The notes below the pieces were generated by a model. It had not been told where the DNA came from. It saw only the letters and a list, made by a program, of their open reading frames with translations, and did no database searches. Below are positions 56,618 through 64,000 of a DNA stretch of 64,000 bases, piece after piece (positions within the stretch are counted from its first letter, which is position 1; the number at the start of each line of letters is the position of its first letter). Origin of the DNA: Bathynomus jamesi (taxonomy: Eukaryota; Arthropoda; Malacostraca; Isopoda; Cirolanidae); contig JAJOZX010005802.1 of assembly GCA_023014485.1 (NCBI GenBank), positions 186,001 to 250,000 on the forward strand, given 5' to 3'. A program made the position numbers and the translations under genes.

Positions 56618-57777
56618 CAGGGTGTTTATAAAGTCCCTATCTATTTCGTTGAATTAACGGTTTTTATTTATTTTGTTGTGACACTTCGAATTAAAGGAAA
56701 GAAATTAGAGAGGTTTGAAAGAAAATTTCACAAGCCAGGTCCTACAGACAAGACAATTCGTGATTTGCTTAATAAAATTTAAAAGAGCGGCATCTGTTCA
56801 TGACGAGTCAAGATCTGGACGTCCAAGTGTCTCTGAACATGCTGTAAATGCGGTACGTAATGTTGTCGATGAAGACCCAAGCATGTCAGTTCGCACCACA
56901 TTACGTAGACTCGGTATACCCAAATCCAAATGTCCACAAAATTTTGAAATCGACGTTGAAGAAGAGAAGTTATCACATTCAAGTGCTTCATGACTTACAT
57001 GAAGAGGATTTTCCAAAGCTAAGTGCAATGTGTGCCGATCTTGTTGAACACATTCAGAATGAAAATTTAAAGGACCACATTCTCTTCGGTGATGAAGCAA
57101 CTTTCCACACGTGTGGAAAGGTTAATCGCCATAACTGCCGCATATGGGCTAATGAAAAACCAGTTGAGTTCTATCAATAGGAGCGAGATTCTCCTAAAGT
57201 TACTGTCTGATTGGGTATGACCAAATCTAAGATTTATGGGCCATTTTTCTTTGCTGAAGCTACAGTTACAGGGCTTATTTATCTGGACATGCTTCAGCAA
57301 CTCCTGGAACCCCAGCTTCATTCAGATGGTATTTTAAACACCGTCGTCTTTCAACAAGATGGGGCACTTTGTCATTACGCAAACATTGTTCGGGAGTACC
57401 TAAATGAACGATTTCCAAATCGGTGAATCGGACATGGAGGCAACAGGCCCTGGGCGGCTCGATCTGCTGACCTAACGCCCTTGAATTTCTTTGCATGGGG
57501 CTTCATCAAATCAAACGTCTATCAAACTAGGGTTACATATGTGCTAGATTTACGTGCTCGTATCGTAACAGCAGTTACAAAAATAACCCGTGTCATGCTC
57601 CAAAATGTGTTCCGCAATGCTGCTGACATTCGAACTCTATAGAGATACTGATGGGGCTCATGTAGCATCATATGCTCAAGTATTCATTAAATGTATGCCT
57701 TCTATTATATTGTAATTGAATTTTACACTTTTTGCTACGTTTTCACTGAAATAGATAGGGATTTTATAAACACCCTG
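56618..57777 (+). mobile_element. DD41D-type mariner, copy K2 (1160 bp)
   Basis: The left terminus CAGGGTGTTTATAAAGTCCC and right terminus ATCCCTATCTATTTCAGTG...CACCCTG pair over about 30 bp. TA lies on the right. K2 keeps a normal element order, unlike foldback K1 (28803-30075), with which it shares its 3' end. Confidence 0.92.
56690..57640 (+). pseudogene. K2 transposase, multiple stops and frameshifts
   Basis: Pieces in order: SGRPSVSEHAVNAVRNV, second HTH near MSVRTTLRRLGIPKS, HILFGDEATFHTCGKVNRHN (first aspartate), YGPFFFAEATVTG, FQQDGALCHYANIVREYLNE (second aspartate), then a stop before IGHGGNRPW and SADLTPLNFFAWG. The third catalytic aspartate position is Asn, so even without the breaks it would be inactive. 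Spacing to that position is 41 residues. Confidence 0.9.
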
Positions 57778-57780
<3 letters not shown>

Positions 57781-57815
<35 letters not shown>

Positions 57816-57840
57816 TATTATATATATATATATATATATG
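57781..57840. repeat. (TA)n microsatellite
   Basis: About 58 bp of TA with two breaks, on the right of K2. Confidence 0.95.
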
Positions 57841-57961
57841 TTGTTATAATGTAATAATGTTATAATGGTTTCAGACCAACAAAGACCTCTAGGATCCACT
57901 CATGGCTGGTCTATCTAACTGTGTTCGTAATTGTGTATTGTGCATGTCCTCCGTGGTGGCG

Positions 57962-57999
57962 GAGGGGACCTACAATTTTACGTGGGTTCCGAACCACAA
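57962..57999 (-). other. SINE-body-like sequence next to the 3' end of LINE J
   Basis: On the minus strand, GTGGTTCGGAACCCACGTAA then AATTGTAGGTCCCCTCCG matches the 5S SINE body for about 38 bp. It begins within about 15 bp of the end of LINE J and runs in the same orientation. Confidence 0.65.
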
Positions 58000-58029
58000 A
58001 GCCTTAATTTTACTACCTTAAACTATACC

Positions 58030-60830
58030 CACTCTATCAATATATGCGTCTAATCGATTTTTAAACATGTTTATAGACGTGCTACTAATTACTTCTACCG
58101 GCAAACTATTCTAGCTATTTACTATTCTATGCGTAAAAAGTTTTTGGTAACTGCTGTCTCGAACCTTCTACTTGTCAACTTACACCTGTTATTTTCAGTC
58201 CTATTATATTGAGACATTTCGAAAAAGCTATCTCTATCTACGTTATCGAACCCATTCATAATTTTGAAAACCTGGATTAGATCACCCCTTAGCCTTCTAA
58301 TCTCGAGTGTAGTCAATTTTAACTCCTTAAGCCTATCCTCGTACCACTTTGACCTAAGCGACGGAATCATCTTAGTTGTTCGTCTTTGAACTCTTTCGAT
58401 TTTGTTTATATCTTTGCGCATATGCGGATTCCAAAATTGGATCGCGTACTCCAAATGGGGTCTAACTAATGACTTATAAAGAGGAATTATAATATCGCGC
58501 GATTTGTACTCAAAATTCCGAGCTATAAAACCCAACACTTTGTTCGCTTTATTGACCGCTGCTGTACTTTGTTTCGCTGCTTTTAAGTCACCAGTGATTA
58601 TAACTCCTAAACCTTTTTCCTGCTCTATGCTTGTTAACTCTTTCCCTGACATACTATACGCAAAATTACCGTTACGCGAACCTATATGTAAAATTTTGCA
58701 CTTACCAACGTTAAATCTCATTTGCCATGTGACTGACCAATCAACGATTTTATTCAGATCTTCCTGGATTTTACCTCCATCTTCGTCATTAATCGCCCTA
58801 CCACCCAGCTTCGTGTCATCCGCAAACTTTGAAACTGTACTGACTAGGCCGACATCTAAATCGTTAATATATATAAGAAAAAGCAAGGGGCCCAATACAG
58901 AACCCTGAGGAACGCCACTCGCTACATTAGCCCAACACGACTCCGCTACATCAACGACCACCCTCTGTTTCCTACCTCGCAACCACTCTTCTATCCAATT
59001 TATTACTACACCCCTGATTTCATAAGCCTTAGTTTTTTCAATGAGTCTTTTGTGCGGTACGGTGTCAAACGCTTTTTGAAAATCTAAATGCACTACATCA
59101 ACCGCCCGATGACTATCGTAAACGTCAACCACGCTTTGAAAAAATCCTAAAAGATTAGTTAAGCAAGATTTGTTTCGCCTAAAACCGTGCTGCGTATTTC
59201 TAAGTTATGCAATTCTAAGTGTTCGACTATAACGTCTGTTGTAGGTAAGCTATTGGAATCAATAATTAGGGATCGTAAACTGATTGGCCTATAATTTCCC
59301 GCCGCACCTTTATCGCCTTTCTTAAAGATAGGTGTTACGTTTGCTAACTTAAAATTATCTGGTACGCACCCCTCAGAAATAGACACATTAAGAATCTTTG
59401 TTAGCAGCACAACAATGCTATCTTTTAATTCTTTTAGTTGAATGGGATATATGGAATCCGGCCCCGGTGATTTACGCGTTTTCATTTTATCAATATAGCG
59501 CATTACTTCCCCTTCACTAACCACAATATTATCCAAAATATTACTATTATCAAAAGGTATTATGTCTGTGACCGTAGGGATATTCGTTACATCTTCTATA
59601 GTAAAAACTGACGTAAAAAATTCGTTTAGCAAGGTAGCCATTTCCTTGTTTTCAGAAACTAGATCACCGTTAACATTTTTCAACGGCCCCAAGACACTTT
59701 TTATTGGATTTCTATTGTTGACGTATTGAAAGAATCGCTTGGGGTTTTCTTTACCGTCACGAGCGATGGAGATTTCAAATTCGCGCTTGGACTTTTTTAT
59801 TACACTTTTCGCTTCACGCCTTAGAGATATACTGTATAGTTGTTTCGTAACCACAAATTGTCTTTATCGCACGTATGTAGCCTATAAGCCCTATATCTAC
59901 TCTTTATAATATCTCCTACTCTAGAAGAAACCACAAGGGCTTGTTGTTTACTTTCGCACGCTTAATTTTGTACGGTACACATTCCTCATTTATAGTCCTA
60001 AATACTGTTTCAAACGATTCCCACATTAGTTTTGCGTTGGAGATCCCCATTACGTTTTCCCAATTGACGTGTGACAATTTATTTTGAAATTTACAAAAGT
60101 CTGCGTGCTGGAAGTTAGGAATTTTAGTCGAGTTAGTTGGCTTCGAGTGACTTACTGAGAGGACAAACTCTACCATATTGTGATCGCTATTGCTTAACGG
60201 TTCTATTACTTGAAGATCAGTAATTAGCCTATCATCCGTAGTTATTACTAAATCTAAAATACTGTCCAACCTCGTAGGTTCCCCAACCTTTTGAATAAGA
60301 AAGCTCTCCTCGAGAAAATTAACTAAACGATTACCTTCCGTGTCTCCCTGCATTGTATCGTAATTCACGTTGGCGCAATTAAAGTCACCCATAACTAAAG
60401 CCTGCTCACTACCTATTATTCTCTTTAGTTCACGAGATAACGCTTCGTCCGTATCAGCTGTTTGATTAGGGGGCCTATATATAACCGCAACAAAAAGTTT
60501 GAAATCGTTCAATTTAAGTTCTGCTATGGTCGAATCTATCGGTTCTGGAATTGTGTTTTACTTCTATAACTTCGCAATATTATCTTTGATATACAACATA
60601 ACACCGCCTCCTCGCCTACATATTCTGTTTTTAACAAAAAGTCTATAACCTCTAATTTGATACTCCCCTTCAAAGTCACGTGTTTCAGTGTTAAGCCACG
60701 ATTCATTTATCGCAATTAAATCAGTCTTTACAAGCAATTAAAGAAAAAATTCGTTTATTTTATTTCGTAGGCTACGAGCATTTAAGGATAGAACCTTCAA
60801 ATTGTTTGTAATTGTGACACCTTCGCGAGC
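58030..60830 (-). pseudogene. LINE J ORF2: EEP endonuclease and reverse transcriptase
   Basis: Endonuclease motifs: LKVLSLNARSLRNK, GGGVMLYIKDN, AVIYRPPNQT, ALVMGDFNCANVNYD, LDLVITTDDRL and SNSDHNMVEF. RT motifs: RKSPGPDSIYPIQL, NVTPIFKKGDKG, NYRPISLRSL, HLDFQKAFDTVPHKRLI, GVPQGSVLGPLLF and the active site FADDTKLGG. The C-terminal thumb has FNVGKCKILHIGS and VRPHLEYAIQFW. At least two frameshifts (near 59860 and 59145) and a stop before PLWFLLE-like sequence break it. The RT part (58122-59132) is open for 336 codons. Confidence 0.92.
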
Positions 60831-60859
60831 GCAGGGGAAATTTGTGGAATTTACGCTGG

Positions 60860-61390
60860 GACCGTTCGAGTTACGGCAGCCTGAAAAGAAGAGACAGTAT
60901 TATGAAATAGTCTTCCTAAACGCGCAGCTCCAACGTCATTAAGATGAAGTCCATCTCCGAGGAACAAGTCCCTCCTGCCGTAGAAACTGTTCCAAAAATT
61001 CGCAAAATGCACTCCTTCCTGTTGGCAAAGAGACTCTCGGTTATTGTTAATATAGGTCGCCTTGCTGTAGAAATCGTTACGTTGGATAATTCGAGGAAGT
61101 ATACCTGTTAAAACAAACTAGTTTTTCCCTTTAGTCGCTCTAGTAAGTCCCTATACCTAGCCAGCAATTCTTCCGATCTAGAATTTAAAACGTTATTAGT
61201 ACCGACATGGATAACATACGTTGTGTCCTCGGCGGTACCGTCTGTAAAATGGTCAACACTATTAGTTATATCCTCCACCCTTGCACAAGGGTAGCAGTAA
61301 CGGCGCCTACGACGAGGGTTTCTCCCACAGAATTCCTCGAGCTGCCCTCGAACAATGGAATCGCCAACGAGTCGTATTTCCGGTTCATCA
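60860..61390 (-). pseudogene. LINE J ORF1 with SGNH/GDSL esterase domain
   Basis: Reading the minus strand from 61387: EPEIRLVGDSIVRGQLEEF (nucleophile block GDS), then YVIHVGTNNVL (the GxND-like block), and after a frameshift GDGLHLNDVGAARLGRLF (Asp/His block). This domain is described for ORF1 of CR1-group LINEs. A stop follows KGKTSLF and a frame change separates the last block. Confidence 0.82.
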
Positions 61391-61448
61391 GCATCTTCGA
61401 AACCTAAAACAGAAAACTTATTGTTTGTTATTACTGGTATATATAAAA

Positions 61449-61451
61449 TGC

Positions 61452-61484
<33 letters not shown>
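61449..61484. repeat. (CTGT)n microsatellite
   Basis: About eight CTGT units at the 5' boundary of LINE J. Confidence 0.93.
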
Positions 61485-61574
61485 GTCACCCTAAAACACT
61501 GAAATGGCTCCTCGAGAGAAAAAATTATTAGGTGAAAGTTGCTTGAAATTAATCGAAACCTACGGCAAAATTAT

Positions 61575-61735
61575 TGAATGCCCGGTTAGATTAATTCAAT
61601 ACCGGGTTAGGTCAACTGTACGTCCTTGACGATTGGTAAGTCGTGATATTTTCGTTGCAACTAACGAAAATATCGTGACTTAATCGTCAAGGGCGTACAG
61701 TTGACCTAACCGGGCACTCAGTTGACCTATCCGGG
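61575..61735. mobile_element. palindromic element (~160 bp)
   Basis: The left arm GGGTTAGGTCAACTGTACGT, CCTTGACGATT, CGTGATATTTTCGTT is mirrored on the right as AACGAAAATATCGTGACTTA, AATCGTCAAGGGCGTACAGT and TGACCTAACCGGGC. A one-armed relative is at 43644-43745. No coding. Confidence 0.88.
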
Positions 61736-61736
61736 C

Positions 61737-61774
<38 letters not shown>

Positions 61775-61775
<1 letters not shown>

Positions 61776-63039
61776 GGGTTGGACAAAATAATATGAACAC
61801 CTTGATAAATGGCGGTTTTTATTCTTAATATGGAGTTGGTCCTCCTTTAGCGGCAATAACAGCTGCAATGCGTCCGGGAATTGATTCATACAGCTTTTGG
61901 ACAGTGGCTAGAGGAATCCTGAGCCATTCTTCGAGTAAACCCTGCTCCAGTTCCTCCAAAGACGCCGGCGGTGGGAATCGGCTTCTGATCTGCTGCTCCA
62001 ACTGACACCACAGATGCTCGATAATGTTAAGATCCGGGGATTGTGGAGGCCAATCCAAGCGTTCTACTTCACTAACATGCTCTTCAAACCAGTTTTTAAC
62101 GACCCCAGCGGTGTGGATTGGTGCATTATCATCCTGGAAGACGGCGCCGCCATTGGGAAACAGCGTTTGGACCATGGGATGGACCTGGTCAGCCAATATT
62201 GACAGATAGACCTGGGCGTTAACCCTACCATGCAGTACTACAGCTGGGCCAGAGTATTCCACGATTTTGCTGCCCAAACCATCACAGATCCACCTCCATG
62301 CTTAACGGTTGGGGTCAGGCAGTCGGGGTCATAAGCATCTTTAGGCTGTCTCCAGACGTAAACTCGACCGGAACATGGAAATAGCGTAAAGGAGGATTCG
62401 TCGGAGTAGACTACATTCTTCCACCGGTCCATTGACCAATTCTTATGGTCATTAAACCATTTTCTGCGCCGCTCAATGTTGATGTGCGAAAGGAAGGGTT
62501 TGGCAATTGCAGCCCTCCCATGGTATCCAGCTCCATGAAGCTCGCGACGTACAGTTCTGGTCGATACCGGGCTTGCAAGATGCTGGTTAAGCTCTGCAGT
62601 CACTTTTGGAGCTGTGGTCTTATGGTTCTTTGTCACAATGCGCTTTAGCACCCGGCGGTCTCGATCACACAGCTTCTTCTTGCGTTCACTATTGGATTTG
62701 TCGGTGCTTGTCTTTCCATGGTTTTGGTATGCAGACATGACCACAGAGACAGTTCCTCTGGATACATTGAACATCTGAGCGGTTTTCGTCACCGATGCAC
62801 CAGCCATCCGCGCTCCGACAATTTGCCCTCTTTGGAAGTCTGACAGGTCTTTCATAACTGCTAATTCATAATTCACTCAGATCTGTAAAAACAACGTGAG
62901 GGTTATAACATGACGTATACACACTCTGTTACGCATTTAAATAGGTTTGCCAGTCATTTGACCGTTTACTTTGTCTGAGCAGTCCGTAAAGGTAACCGGT
63001 GAAATCGGCGGGTGTTCATATTATTTTGTCTAACCCCTG
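61775..63039 (-). mobile_element. Tc1-like DD36E (Incomer-type) element, nearly intact (1265 bp)
   Basis: Ends CGGGTTGGACAAAATAATAT and the inverted CAGGGGTTAGACAAAATAAT, about 30 bp. It lies between two (TA)n arrays. Coding fills the element with one frameshift. No close second copy is in the window. Confidence 0.92.
61825..62876 (-). pseudogene. Tc1-like transposase (DD36E) with one frameshift
   Basis: The first frame (62876-62238) has MKDLSDFQRGQIVGARMAG, an HTH around VTKTAQMFNVSRGTVSVVMS, a second around APKVTAELNQHLASPVSTRT, and DRWKNVVYSDESSFTLFP (first aspartate) then KHGGGSVMVWAA. A one-base change near 62255 shifts to the second frame, with VLHGRVNAQVYLSIL, AVFQDDNAPIHTAGV (second aspartate), PPQSPDLNIIEHLWCQLE (glutamate) and a conserved tail to GGPTPY. 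Thirty-six residues separate the second D and the E, the DD36E spacing described for Incomer elements. Length about 345 residues, full for the family. Confidence 0.9.

Positions 63040-63040
<1 letters not shown>

Positions 63041-63117
<77 letters not shown>
63041..63117. repeat. (TA)n microsatellite
   Basis: About 72 bp of TA between the DD36E element and element U. Confidence 0.96.
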
Positions 63118-63120
<3 letters not shown>

Positions 63121-63681
63121 CGTGTCCCAAAGAAATGTATACCCACTTTGTTCGATAATACCAGCTATGATGATAATAAATATATTACTGTTTATATGTT
63201 TTTTAATAAAGAATTTTCTCCTGAATCTAAATATGTAATTATTTTTATTAAAAATTGAAGAACAAAAAAGTTACAGATGTTTAAATTAGAATTATTATTT
63301 TCGAGACTTCATGTGCGATATTTTCTAATATTTTTTTTTATGGCTGGCCTGCCTTTTAACCGACTGTTTTGAGATACTTATGTTTAGTGCTTAGCTTAGC
63401 CTAGCCATTTCGTTGAGTTCTAATTAGGCAAGACTACAGTTTTGCTCTAACCTTATCTAACATCTTATAACTCTGCGACGTTTGTTCTTTTCTAACGACA
63501 ATTTGAACATTTTAGATAGTGTCATTTAACCATGGAATTTGTAAATTTTTTGAATTAACTAATAATTACAACATTTATGCTTCAATATCAACACTAAACA
63601 TAAGTATCTCAAAACAGTTCGGTTAAAATATTAAAAAATATCGCACATGAAAGTGGGTATACATTTCTTTGGGACACGCTG
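63118..63681. mobile_element. non-autonomous mariner-like element U (564 bp) with internal inversion
   Basis: Ends CAGCGTGTCCCAAAGAAATG continue TATACCCACTTT, both inverted, very similar to the rosa-like A-E termini. Inside, TTCATGTGCGATATTTTCTA and TTTTGAGATACTTATGTTTA near 63308-63390 are mirrored at 63595-63655, so the right third is an inverted copy of an internal part. No transposase frame. Confidence 0.88.
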
Positions 63682-63711
63682 TGTATATATATACAGTATA
63701 TTAGGGTGTCC

Positions 63712-64000
63712 CAAACTCATAGGGGGCCAAATGTTTTTTCGGGATACAAATCCGCTCGTGTTGCGCTCTTTTGATGTTTCCCATTAGAAGTCTTCCTGTA
63801 AAATTTCAGAGAGTTCGAAGGAAATTTAAAGGTCCCGAACTTTGAACGCTTTATTTCTCCTCTTAACTGAAAAGCAAATTAACTGAATATTTCTCTCAAA
63901 AGTTCCATCACAAAGATGATTATACAAAATAAACATGTATTTTAATCTTAACACACAAACAACAATTTCAAAGCATCACATTTATGCATTTTAACTAAAC
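63712..64000. mobile_element. left end of another mariner-like element, cut by the window end
   Basis: TAGGGTGTCCCAAACTCATA follows a TA tract and has the terminal pattern of the other elements. The rest is outside the window and no coding is visible in the 290 bp present. Confidence 0.5.

Larger units (their letters stand above)
58015..61440 (-). mobile_element. CR1-like LINE J with ORF1 esterase and ORF2
   Basis: The minus strand carries an SGNH-type esterase ORF1 (about 61390-60860) followed by ORF2 (about 60830-58015) with endonuclease and RT. The 5' end stops near a (TGTC)n tract at 61449. ORF1 esterase plus EEP-RT ORF2 is the known arrangement of CR1-group LINEs. It is a different family from copies G/H/I. 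Confidence 0.9.

Overview
This window is eukaryotic, metazoan, repeat-dense intergenic DNA. No host protein-coding gene could be recognised. The best guess is an arthropod: three independent patches of TTAGG-like interstitial repeats, many mariner/rosa/Tc1 relatives, a Penelope-type endonuclease, CR1-like LINEs, and very long (TA)n, (CT)n and (TG)n arrays of the kind common in crustacean and chelicerate genomes. Species cannot be assigned from sequence alone.

Layout. 1-2.6 kb: a ~148-bp tandem repeat, then two mariner-like elements sharing one (TA)n array. 4.0-4.3 kb: a hairpin-forming 48-bp minisatellite. 5.4-6.7 kb: an LTR-like promoter region ending in a tRNA-Trp-type primer binding site. 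7.1-8.8 kb: a hAT MITE and mariner copy B. 8.8-11.3 kb: a decayed minus-strand LINE. 12.35-15.6 kb: a hAT element abutting a nearly complete rosa-like (DD41D) element. 18.7-20.7 kb: a DD34D mariner with long inverted repeats and a nested miniature. 20.7-24.1 kb: a nearly full-length CR1-like LINE bounded by (CT)n. 24.4-28.6 kb: mariner copy C inside a palindrome, rearranged Tc1 pieces and tRNA-derived SINEs. 28.8-32.4 kb: a foldback mariner holding a hAT MITE, then two more copies of the same LINE head to tail, again bounded by (CT)n. 32.7-37.8 kb: a foldback element, a Penelope endonuclease, and three mariner/Tc families (one nearly intact, two internally deleted). 38.9-44.8 kb: hAT MITEs, a tRNA-headed SINE and a 5S-headed SINE that share a body, and a CRE-containing palindrome. 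46.9-51.5 kb: an inverted pair of mariner copies (D/E), a Tc1 gene split by a hAT MITE, and a ~780-bp palindrome with a mariner MITE at its dyad. 53.5-61.4 kb: two further LINEs, one with an ORF1 esterase, a second 5S SINE and a second copy of the foldback family. 61.8-64 kb: a nearly intact Tc1-like DD36E element and two more TIR elements.

How the parts fit. Most of the window is explained as transposons inserted into TA or CT microsatellites and into one another. At least eight target duplications or reconstructed host motifs give insertion order. Four themes recur: (1) several unrelated mariner/Tc families persist as short elements that kept the N-terminal DNA-binding domain and lost the catalytic core; (2) CR1-like LINE copies repeatedly begin and end in (CT)n; (3) SINEs with different Pol III heads (5S and tRNA) carry the same body, part of which lies next to the 3' end of a CR1 LINE; (4) foldback versions of elements arise by inverted duplication of one end, and mariner MITEs sit at the exact TA dyad of palindromes. 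Most transposase and RT frames are broken, often by single-base indels, some of which could be assembly errors.
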